Assembly: GCA_937967665.1 (NCBI GenBank)
Contig: CALBSZ010000742.1
Span: 1 to 12,703 of the forward strand
Reading direction: 5' to 3'
DNA from: an uncultured Planctomycetaceae bacterium
GTDB lineage: Bacteria > Planctomycetota > Planctomycetia > Pirellulales > Pirellulaceae
Length of the DNA stretch: 12,703 nt
Shown here in pieces: positions 1 through 6,469 of this stretch (position 1 is its first letter; each line of letters starts with the position of its first letter). The notes beneath the pieces were generated by a model. The model was not told where the DNA came from. It was given only the letters and a program-made list of their open reading frames with translations, and searched no databases. The translations under genes were made by a program, and so were the position numbers.

Positions 1-2073
1 TGAACTGGTGGAGGGGGCGTGGAAGCCAAAGGTCTGCGGTGGGTTCTTACCTTTTCTCCCGCCGTCGGTCGCCGACTTCTGTGTTGCCTGCGGCAGCGCG
101 TAGTTGCCGAGTTGCCCTTTGGCGAAGAACGCTTGAAAGCGATAGTAATCGCGCGCGGATACGGGATCGAATTTATGGTTGTGGCACTGGGCACAGCCGA
201 GCGTCAGTCCCAGCAGACCCTCGCCGGTGGCGTTGACGATGTCGACGAGAATATCGTTTCGCCGGATATCGGGATTCATCTCATTGCCGCTGACACGGGC
301 CGCGGCCAGGAACCCGGTAGCGATCAGATGATCGGCGTCGAGCGAGTTCAACTCATCGCCGGCAATTTGCTCTTGCAGAAACTGATCGTAAGGTTTGTCG
401 GCGTTGAAACTGCGAACGACGTAGTCGCGATATCGCCACGCATGATGACGCAGTCGATTGTGTTGGTGGCCGTTACTCTCCGCCCAACGCGCGACGTCCA
501 GCCAATGCCGCGCCCAACGCTCGCCATATTGCGGCGAAGCCAAATAATCATGCGCAAGTTGCGCGTAAGCTTCGCCAAAGTTCGTGCCCTTAAGCAGATC
601 AACTTCTTCCGGTGTGGGTGGTAGTCCTGTCAAGCCAAACGCCAGCCTGCGGGCCAACGACGCCGGAGCGGCTGGCGGCGAAGGCTCAAGCTTCTGCTGC
701 TGGTGCACCGCGGCGACGAAAGCGTCGATTGGGTTGCGTACCCAATTGGCATTGTCGACCTTGGGGACACCCGGCCGCTGGACCGGTTGAAACGCCCAAT
801 GATCGGACGTCACTGGTGGTGAAGGCAGCAGCGTATCATCCCAGCGCAGCCCCTGGTCGATCCACCCGCGCAAGATGGCAACTTCGTTGTCGCTCAGCCG
901 CTCGCCTTCCGGAGGCATTTGCTCGTCGACGTCGTCGCTCTGAATGAGTTCGATCAAGCGACTCTCGTCAGCGCTGCCGGATACGACCAGCGGGTTGCCC
1001 GTCGTGTGGCCCAGGACCTCTTCCAACACATCGAGCCGCACACCGGACTCGGCATCTCGCTCGGCGTGACATTGGAAGCAGCGGCTTTTCAGAATCGGAA
1101 AAACATCGCGGGCAAAGTTAACTTCGGCGACAGCCGCGGAATGCGGTGGCATGCTCGATGATTTGTCTGGCAATCCAAAGAGGCTTTCCCAAGTAGACGC
1201 AATCGCCAACTCATCAACGAAAATACGATCCGTGGGTTCCGTCTTGCGGCCGGTCGCGAAACCGACCCAGCGCACGAGGTTGACGCCCCGCCGATTCTTG
1301 GACGTGGCCAGCGGATGTTCTTTCGCATCGGGTCGCGGATCGACCCAGATCTGAAACGTGTCGAAAGGGTTGCGTACCCCGCCGATGCTCTTCGCCAACC
1401 GCCCGACGACAACATAGGTTCGATCTCCCTGCACATCGACGTCGGTGAACACTTGGTTGCCAGAACCGATGCGAACCATGAAACGGTTTTTGCCTTTTCC
1501 GGGTCCGTTTGTGGGAACGTGCAACCCGATGTTGGGAACATCGGTGTTGTGCACGGCGCCGTCGCTGCCGTCGATGTCGTCCAGCCACAGGACGAAGAAC
1601 TCGCCTTCGTCGGGCGACTGCTCCTTCCCGTTTGCTACGTCGATGGACCGGCCGTCGTAGCGGAGCAAGAAGCGGACATAGAGTTCGTCCTCGGTAAACG
1701 CTTCCCTGAGTTGGCGGCGGATCGGGTTGTCGCGATTGTCAAACCCGTGAATTTCGATCGCCCCGCCCCTGCCCATAGGAGCATCGTTTATGTTCGCTCG
1801 CAAACCCGCTTCGATGACCTTCGCCGTTCCACGAGCCGACGCCTTCCATCCGACGGATCCCGTTTGGAATCCACGGCCTCCGTTAGCAACTTGCAGCTTG
1901 CCGGCGGGATATGCGAAAGCGTCTGTGACGATGATTTCCGCGTCGACCGACGCGGGCATCGCGATACATAGTGACATCAAGAGCAGCGCGGCAAAAAAAC
2001 TCGATATCCACGCAGCGGCCAATGCCCGCGCACCGCGGCAAAAGGGTTTCGCCGTTATCCCGCACGTTCTCAT
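1..2073 (-). CDS. Secreted LamG-like/PSCyt1/PSCyt2 (DUF1549) cytochrome protein, C-terminus cut by window edge
   Basis: The reverse-strand frame is open from ATG 2073 to the window edge (691 codons, no stop). The N-terminus is a long signal peptide (Arg-containing start, hydrophobic stretch about residues 17-39, Ala-Ser-Val-Asp-Ala near 43). Residues about 45-310 look like a laminin-G/concanavalin-like planctomycete domain, with FDTFQIWVDPRP and RIFVDELAIASTWESLFG. PSCyt1 follows with CFQCH at 332-336, MPPEG at 386-390 and HWAFQPV at 425. PSCyt2/DUF1549 begins near NPIDAF (447) with LARRLAFGLTGLPPTPEEV (473-491) and a second haem-type motif CAQCHNHKFDP (627). Full-length relatives usually continue into PSD1/DUF1553, which would lie outside. 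The family is exported, probably binds c-type haem, and has no proven reaction. ATG 2073 was chosen because it gives a full signal peptide. No strong Shine-Dalgarno is visible, and ATG 1976 is a less likely alternative. Confidence 0.9.
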   Translation of the reverse strand, partial: MRTCGITAKPFCRGARALAAAWISSFFAALLLMSLCIAMPASVDAEIIVTDAFAYPAGKLQVANGGRGFQTGSVGWKASARGTAKVIEAGLRANINDAPMGRGGAIEIHGFDNRDNPIRRQLREAFTEDELYVRFLLRYDGRSIDVANGKEQSPDEGEFFVLWLDDIDGSDGAVHNTDVPNIGLHVPTNGPGKGKNRFMVRIGSGNQVFTDVDVQGDRTYVVVGRLAKSIGGVRNPFDTFQIWVDPRPDAKEHPLATSKNRRGVNLVRWVGFATGRKTEPTDRIFVDELAIASTWESLFGLPDKSSSMPPHSAAVAEVNFARDVFPILKSRCFQCHAERDAESGVRLDVLEEVLGHTTGNPLVVSGSADESRLIELIQSDDVDEQMPPEGERLSDNEVAILRGWIDQGLRWDDTLLPSPPVTSDHWAFQPVQRPGVPKVDNANWVRNPIDAFVAAVHQQQKLEPSPPAAPASLARRLAFGLTGLPPTPEEVDLLKGTNFGEAYAQLAHDYLASPQYGERWARHWLDVARWAESNGHQHNRLRHHAWRYRDYVVRSFNADKPYDQFLQEQIAGDELNSLDADHLIATGFLAAARVSGNEMNPDIRRNDILVDIVNATGEGLLGLTLGCAQCHNHKFDPVSARDYYRFQAFFAKGQLGNYALPQATQKSATDGGRKGKNPPQTFGFHAPSTSS

Positions 2074-2118
2074 CTTAGTCAGTCTGCCATCGATTCGATT
2101 TCTCATCGGCACGACCGA

Positions 2119-2682
2119 GTGCCATGCTCTCGAGTCTACCATATCCCGCCCGGAATGTTCCCGTTCGTTGCCGCAAATCCTTGCCAAGAAAAGCCCTCAA
2201 TCGGCGCTTGGATTCTCGCCTGCGGCAAAGATGGTACTTATTGCCTCGACGTCCGCGACCCCAAGTACGCCGCCGGCGAACCCGCGGCCCGATTGCGGTT
2301 GGCACAAGACAGCGTTACCCATCCGGCGAGCGGTGAGCAGGTCACGCTGTTCTACGAGTTGGCCAATGCCGACCGCGCGGTGATCGAACCCGGTGGACAC
2401 CTTGTTACCGGTCGGCTCGGATTGCTCGAAGTTACGGTGCAAGAAACCACCAAATCTACTCTGACCGCATCCGGCGACCAGCTCGCCGCGCTCACCGTGC
2501 CAGTCGTTCCAGCCGTGCAAATGGTCACCGCGTCGCGAGCGACAACGGTGCCAGCTGTTCCCGTCGAATTGAACTGGAAGGCGGCCAACACCCAAGGCGT
2601 TACCATCAACCCGGACATTGGCGACAAGCCTGCTTTCGGGAGCGTGTCGCTCACGCCCAGGGAAACGATGAGTCCTTCCTGA
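2119..2682 (+). pseudogene. Remnant of an Ig-like-repeat protein
   Basis: The frame opens at a GTG and encodes 187 residues, but only about residue 30 onward looks like real protein. Two repeats can be aligned by eye. The first has VTLFYELANADRAVIEPG followed by LTASG. The second has VELNWKAANTQGVTINPDIG and VSLTPRET, then a stop (TGA 2680-2682) just where the first repeat continues into LTASG. This pattern is typical of bacterial Ig-like or PKD-like extracellular repeats. There is no signal peptide, no Shine-Dalgarno and no proper N-terminus. The open stretch after the stop (to about 2755, in another frame) gives no recognisable continuation. I read it as an internal fragment of a larger surface protein. 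A short functional protein is possible but unlikely. Confidence 0.5.
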
Positions 2683-2781
2683 GCCTCAAGTGGGCCGCCC
2701 ACGACGAAAAGCCGCGCCTACTTGGTGGCAAGGAACTCCTGCATGAAATACGATGAATCGAGATTTATTTACGAGCCGACC

Positions 2782-2854
2782 TCGTTTAACCGCGTCCCCG
2801 ATGGGCCGCGTACGACGCCGGTTAGCGCAGGCCGCTGGCCATTCGGTTAAACTA
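2782..2854 (-). repeat. Palindromic intergenic repeat, copy A
   Basis: Read on the minus strand from 2854, this element starts TAGTTTAAC, passes through ATGGCCA and CGGCCTGCGC, and ends CGCGGTTAAACGA. It matches copy B at 4597-4687: 27 of the first 30 bases (2854-2825 against 4597-4626) and 12 of the last 13 (2794-2782 against 4675-4687). Its ends form a perfect 9-bp inverted repeat (GTTTAACCG/CGGTTAAAC). The middle is about 18 nt shorter than in copy B. It sits 29 nt before the start of the SMP-30-like gene. No protein is encoded in it that I can support. Confidence 0.75.
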
Positions 2855-2872
2855 TTGAGTGTGACAGAAACT

Positions 2873-2877
2873 GAGGA
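2873..2877 (+). promoter_or_regulatory. Ribosome binding site of the SMP-30-like gene
   Basis: GAGGA lies six bases before ATG 2884 and fixes that start. This is a good Shine-Dalgarno match; several other genes in the window have none. Confidence 0.75.
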
Positions 2878-2883
2878 ATACTG

Positions 2884-4599
2884 ATGAACCTACTAAGTCG
2901 ATTGCCCTTTTTCGTCTGCCTTGCCTTTTGTGTGTCCACGGCACACGCCGGTTACGAACAACCGGCTTACATTGACGGCTGCCAGTCCGTTGACGGCCGC
3001 TATGTGATCACCGCGGAACAGACGGTGCGAGGCAAATCCGTACACGGCCCGCACAAATGGGATTTCATTTGGACGGACACCAAGACAGGTGAAACGATCC
3101 GCGTTCCCGCTCAGGGGATTCAAGGCGGCCAGATCTATGCACAATTGTTTATCGCGCCCGACGGCGAGACGTTCGCGCTGTGGAACCACATCACGCAGTA
3201 CTGGCCGGACAAGTCGCACATGCACTCGCACGATGTGCTGCCCAAGCGAGAAGAAATGGGCGAAGAAAAATACCGGGCGCTCGACATCCACAAGAAGCGG
3301 CTGATCATCTATCGCAAAGATGGTACGATCGTCAAAGAGTTTGGCGTCGGCGACTTTCTCAACGACGACGAATGGGAAAGCGTGTTGGCGGTTTTCACGC
3401 GGATCCATTGGCTGCAGGAGTATGACAACCTCAGCTATCGCGATATCTGCCGCATGCAGTACTCGTGCTATCGCATCAGCCCCGACTATACCGTGCTTGA
3501 GTTTCGCCCCGTCGCCGCTCGCGCCAAACGCAACGAGCCGGCGCGTGTGGTCCGTGTGTCGCTGACCGACGGTCGGATCCTGGACGCGGACGAAAACCTC
3601 GACGAGCAGAAGACGCCCGTACGTCCGTTCGTCGGTTCCGACCATCCGCCGAAGAACTCGAAGCCGTGGAGGGAAGGCTATGTTCCCAGCCTTGATCCGG
3701 TCCGCGTCGCGGGCACGTACAAGATCGAGTCCGCCGTTGAAGCATGGCCGCTGGACAAAGCGCCCAAACTGCAGCCGCTCGATCACGGCCAGGTGCGTCT
3801 GATCAGCGACGGCTACAAGAAGGCCGATACGCCCGCGTGGCTGCCGAAGAGGACCGGCAATAAGGAATTGCCGTTTTTGCTGTTTACCGATTTGGAACAG
3901 GAAAAGCTGTTCTGCTTTACAGCGCCCGATGTGATCGAAGAGATGCGCATGGGCGCGTCGCGCGGGAAAGCCGGACCGGACAAGCGGTTTTACGGAATCT
4001 TCGACGGCAAGCTCGCGTCGTGGCGGCCAGGTGACCAGCCGCAGGTGATCATTGAAAAGGCGGCGGGCGACCGTGAAATCTCGTTGAACGACATCGCCAT
4101 CACCTCACGCGGTCGGATCTATTTTACGACGCTGAAGGATCCGGAGAAGGGCCGATTGTCGATGGTCGATCCCAAGACGCGCGAAGTCACCGTACTGTTC
4201 GACGGCGAAGACGAAGCGACGTTGTGGAACCCTAATGGTATCGCGATCGATCCCGATGAACGTTTTCTGTACGTCGGCATTTCCAGCTACAAAGACCGCC
4301 AGCACTCGGGCGTGTACTGTTTCCCGATCCGCGCCGACGGCACGATTGACGTTGAAACGGGTAAGGCGCAGCCGTGGGCGGACGTGAAAGGCCCCGACGG
4401 CATCGCCGTTCACCGCAATCGGAATGTCTATTTCACCGCTGGCGGCAAGGTAGAAGTCTTCGACCCGTACGGCCGCCGCCGCGGCCAGATCAAAATTCCC
4501 AAGGGCAGCGGCACGAACCTCTGCTTCGGCGGCGACCGTGGCGAGACCTTGTATATAACGACCTGGAACGCGCTGTACGCAATCGAAATCGGCAAGTAG
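2884..4599 (+). CDS. Secreted SMP-30/gluconolactonase-like beta-propeller protein with a long N-terminal domain
   Basis: This is a 571-aa protein starting at ATG 2884 behind a GAGGA site. Residues 1-22 form a clear signal peptide ending THA-HA/GYEQ-like (AHA before Gly23), so it is exported. Residues about 25-330 have short repeated strand patterns (DGRYVITAE, PDGETFALWN, RKDGTIVKEFGVGDF, ISPDYTVLEFRP) that suggest a propeller-like fold, but I do not recognise a named family. Residues about 335-571 resemble SMP-30/gluconolactonase: SLNDIAITSRGRIYFTT (400), NPNGIAIDPDERFLYV (449), GPDGIAVHRNRNVYFTAGG (503) and a final LYITTWNALYAIEIGK. The Asn and Asp of these motifs are the usual metal-site positions in the family. 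The substrate may be a sugar lactone, but this is inference; many exported relatives have no known activity. The stop TAG is the first triplet of repeat copy B. It appears monocistronic. Confidence 0.88.
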   Translation: MNLLSRLPFFVCLAFCVSTAHAGYEQPAYIDGCQSVDGRYVITAEQTVRGKSVHGPHKWDFIWTDTKTGETIRVPAQGIQGGQIYAQLFIAPDGETFALWNHITQYWPDKSHMHSHDVLPKREEMGEEKYRALDIHKKRLIIYRKDGTIVKEFGVGDFLNDDEWESVLAVFTRIHWLQEYDNLSYRDICRMQYSCYRISPDYTVLEFRPVAARAKRNEPARVVRVSLTDGRILDADENLDEQKTPVRPFVGSDHPPKNSKPWREGYVPSLDPVRVAGTYKIESAVEAWPLDKAPKLQPLDHGQVRLISDGYKKADTPAWLPKRTGNKELPFLLFTDLEQEKLFCFTAPDVIEEMRMGASRGKAGPDKRFYGIFDGKLASWRPGDQPQVIIEKAAGDREISLNDIAITSRGRIYFTTLKDPEKGRLSMVDPKTREVTVLFDGEDEATLWNPNGIAIDPDERFLYVGISSYKDRQHSGVYCFPIRADGTIDVETGKAQPWADVKGPDGIAVHRNRNVYFTAGGKVEVFDPYGRRRGQIKIPKGSGTNLCFGGDRGETLYITTWNALYAIEIGK

Positions 4600-4687
4600 T
4601 TTAACGGCATGGCCAACGGCCTGCGCGAAGCTGCGTCGCGCGCGGCCCCGACCCGCTAGCGCATGTGCCCGGCACGCGGTGAAACGA
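4597..4687 (+). repeat. Palindromic intergenic repeat, copy B
   Basis: It begins TAGTTTAACGGC, overlapping the stop codon of the SMP-30-like gene, and ends CGCGGTGAAACGA. The outer ends match copy A (2782-2854) in inverted orientation; the centre (about 4645-4672) has extra sequence including CGCTAGCG. The ends are imperfectly self-complementary (GTTTAACGGC against GCGGTGAAAC). Together the two copies bracket one gene and point outward from it. Confidence 0.75.
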
Positions 4688-4842
4688 CCAATTCGAGGAC
4701 CATTGAATAACGATTGACGAATAGCGATTGTTGATTTGTGATGTCCCATTGATAGCAGCGCGGCCCCACGGATACCTGGCGGTGAGAACACATCCGTGGT
4801 CACTATGTGCGGTTATACTATAGAGAAGGACAACGCAGCACC
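4688..4842 (+). other. Intergenic stretch with a 14-bp-phased direct repeat
   Basis: This is non-coding sequence between repeat copy B and the isomerase-like gene. The only structure I see is GAATAACGATTG (4705-4716) repeated as GAATAGCGATTG (4719-4730), one mismatch, 14 bp apart. A TATACT at 4814-4819 resembles a -10 box, but no -35 box fits upstream. Confidence 0.4.
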
Positions 4843-5757
4843 ATGATGACAAATCTCAACCGCAGGCAATTCCTGACAGCGACCGCGGCCGTTACCGCGG
4901 CGGCAACCCCCGCGCTGGCCATCGAGCCGTTGCAACGAACGTTACCGCACTTTTCCGGTCTGTCGATGACGTCCTATTCGCTCAAGCCGCACATGCGTTG
5001 GTGGTGGAGCAAGCCAACCGACGGCAAACTCGACATGCTTGGATTTCTCGACTATTGCGCCGAACTCGGGCTCGACGGCGCGGAACTGACGTCGTACTTC
5101 TTTGAGACACCGGTCGAGCGGACTTATATCAACCGCATCAAGCGGCGTGCGCATTTGCTCGGCTTGGACATCACCGGCGGCGCGATGGGAAACAATTTCG
5201 GCCACCCGCCGGACAGTGAAGTCACCCGGCAACAGATGCAGTACTTCCGCACGTGGCTCGATCATTTTGCCGACATGGGCGCGCCGGTCGTGCGTGTGTT
5301 CGCCAGTAAATCGCCGCCGAAAGACGCGACCGACGAGCAGGTGATCGCCAACGTCACGGCGAATCTGGAACAAGCGTTGGCTTATGCCGAACGGCGAGGC
5401 GTTATGCTCGGCTTGGAGAATCACGACTTTGTCAAAAACATCGACTATCTGCTGACGATCCTACGTGCGATCGCCTCTCGTTGGCTGGGCGTCATTTGGG
5501 ATTCGGCAAACCTCGCCCCAACCCCCGATCCCTATGCAGAACTGACTCGCATCGCTCCGTATGCCATCGTCGCACAGATCAAGGTCATGACGAAAGTCAA
5601 CGGCGAAGATACACCGGCCGACTTTGCCCGGCTCGTGAACATCCTACGTGACGCCCACTACCGCGGCTACTTGGTCTTTGAGTACGAAGAACCGGATGAC
5701 CCTTATGAGCACATCCCGCAGTACATTGCTCAGCTTCGCGCGCTGGTAGCCGGTTAA
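4843..5757 (+). CDS. Tat-exported sugar phosphate isomerase/epimerase-like TIM-barrel protein
   Basis: From ATG 4843 the product is 304 aa. The N-terminus MMTNLNRRQFLT with a following alanine-rich stretch is a twin-arginine signal (Arg7-Arg8), ending near ALA/IEP. The remainder has the pattern of the xylose isomerase-like/AP endonuclease 2 TIM barrel. Barrel segments include FLDYCAELGLDGAEL and VRVFASKSPP, and likely metal ligands are Glu192 (GLENHD), Asp220 (VIWDSANLAP) and Glu280 (VFEYEEP). Gln245 (AQIKVM) stands where many members have His. Members isomerise or epimerise sugars; the substrate cannot be told here. The frame opens earlier at GTG 4807, but this would put 12 extra residues before the Tat signal, so ATG 4843 or 4846 is preferred. 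GAGAAGG at 4821-4827 is rather far upstream to serve as a good ribosome site. Confidence 0.87.
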   Translation: MMTNLNRRQFLTATAAVTAAATPALAIEPLQRTLPHFSGLSMTSYSLKPHMRWWWSKPTDGKLDMLGFLDYCAELGLDGAELTSYFFETPVERTYINRIKRRAHLLGLDITGGAMGNNFGHPPDSEVTRQQMQYFRTWLDHFADMGAPVVRVFASKSPPKDATDEQVIANVTANLEQALAYAERRGVMLGLENHDFVKNIDYLLTILRAIASRWLGVIWDSANLAPTPDPYAELTRIAPYAIVAQIKVMTKVNGEDTPADFARLVNILRDAHYRGYLVFEYEEPDDPYEHIPQYIAQLRALVAG

Positions 5758-5888
5758 AACTGCGCCGATTACCGCTTTATCGCCCGGCACGCTCCCTATG
5801 GAGAGCTTTTCCAGGGAATTATTGCTAACGATTGCCGCGGTGGCGTCCCTGTTTAATACAAGCTGCCTTCAGCCGCCGGGAGCCTGCC
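5758..5888 (+). other. Intergenic region before the sigma-factor fragment
   Basis: It holds no ORF of note. It ends in a good ribosome site (GGGAG 5878-5882). No promoter could be supported. Confidence 0.4.
5878..5882 (+). promoter_or_regulatory. Ribosome binding site of the sigma-factor fragment
   Basis: GGGAG lies six bases before ATG 5889. It shows that the true start is this ATG and not the earlier in-frame codon at 5832. Confidence 0.65.
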
Positions 5889-6182
5889 ATGTTAAAGCAA
5901 TTCCTCGAACAGCGTGATGCTGTCTTGGCCTACATTCGGGCTTTGACCCGGAACGCGGCGGAGGCGGAAGACGTGTTCCAGGAAGTGGCGTTGGTCGTTG
6001 TCGAGGAAGAACAGCGTGGAACGCAGGTGCAGAACTTCTCGGCGTGGCCTTCGAGCGGTACGATCATTACGGCCGGTATCAGCGGCTGGATGCCGGTCAG
6101 CCGGTCGATGCCAGTTCGCGGATTGACCGAACGGGCGTTAAAGAGTTGGACGGTCAGGAATTCGACAACCCGACCGACATGA
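5889..6182 (+). pseudogene. Head of an ECF-type RNA polymerase sigma factor, truncated
   Basis: The first 53 codons after ATG 5889 read like region 2 of a planctomycete ECF sigma factor: LEQRDAVLAYIRALTRNA, EAEDVFQEVALVVVE and NFSAW. A full protein would be about 170-190 aa and continue with region 2 (typically LREIARN after SAW) and a helix-turn-helix region 4. Here the homology stops at Trp53 (6045-6047). The frame then carries only nonsense sequence to a stop at 6180-6182, because the DNA from about 6047 belongs to a PSCyt3/PSD2 gene read in another frame. Region 4 is absent, so promoter recognition of the -35 box is lost. It is almost certainly non-functional as a sigma factor, although start and ribosome site remain intact. 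Confidence 0.75.
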
Positions 6183-6469
6183 TGAGATTCCTCGCCCGGA
6201 CAGAGCATGTCGAACAGGTCTTCGTGCGGCACGCGTTCCGATTCTTTCTCGGACGCAACGAAACGATCGGCGATCTCGGCGGACGGCTGCGGCTTGGCAA
6301 TCAGTACATCAACTACCCGAGTTACGGCAACACCGGCCATCGGACGATTGCTAATCTTTATCTATCGTTCCTCGAGGCCGTTGGTGAGCGGCGCGAGACA
6401 TTCGGCATCGCTGACAGCGGGCTTGCCGATCTCGATCAAATCGGCCCGTTGACGGAGATTCTGGTGTGA
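6044..6469 (+). pseudogene. PSCyt3/PSD2 (DUF1588/DUF1585) tail fused to a DUF1552-like C-terminal tail
   Basis: This frame overlaps the sigma-factor head and has no proper start. Codons from 6047 (AFERYDHYGRY, then DRTGVKELDGQEFDNP) match the end of DUF1588 and the start of DUF1585. RFLARTEHVEQVFVRHAFRFF and LGRNETIGD are the core of DUF1585 (PSD2). Near 6270-6285 the homology ends. The frame continues without a stop into GNQYINYPSYGNTGHRTIANLY, then FLEAVGERRETFG and LDQIGPLTEILV, which looks like the last 60 residues of a DUF1552 (HXXSHH) protein. In intact genomes these families are separate, adjacent genes, so one ORF carrying both tails is a recombination product. It lacks the CxxCH of PSCyt3. 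The stop TGA 6467-6469 overlaps the GTG start of the next gene by four bases (GTGA). Confidence 0.7.
6454..6457 (+). promoter_or_regulatory. Candidate ribosome binding site of the caspase/FGE-like gene
   Basis: GGAG lies eight bases before GTG 6466. With the GTGA overlap it favours 6466 as start over GTG 6502, which has no such site. Confidence 0.5.

Noticed and set aside
19..624. Long plus-strand frame of about 200 codons
   Set aside because: It is the complement of the PSCyt2 coding sequence, whose minus-strand translation carries family motifs throughout.
2743..2850. Small ORF MKYDESRFIYEP (35 codons)
   Set aside because: It overlaps repeat copy A, has no ribosome site and no recognisable sequence.
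2893..3786. Minus-strand frame of 297 codons
   Set aside because: It is antisense to the SMP-30-like gene; Arg/Val-rich composition without motifs, typical of shadow frames in GC-rich genes.
4814..4819. TATACT as a -10 promoter box of the isomerase-like gene
   Set aside because: No -35-like hexamer at 16-18 bp upstream; one hexamer match is too common.
5751..5760. CGGTTAAAA as a third copy of the GTTTAAC repeat
   Set aside because: Only eight bases match and the inner block of the repeat is missing; it is simply the end of the isomerase-like gene.
5793..5817. Hairpin TCCCT ... AGGGA as a terminator after the isomerase-like gene
   Set aside because: The stem has a two-base bulge, only eight pairs, and no T-run follows.
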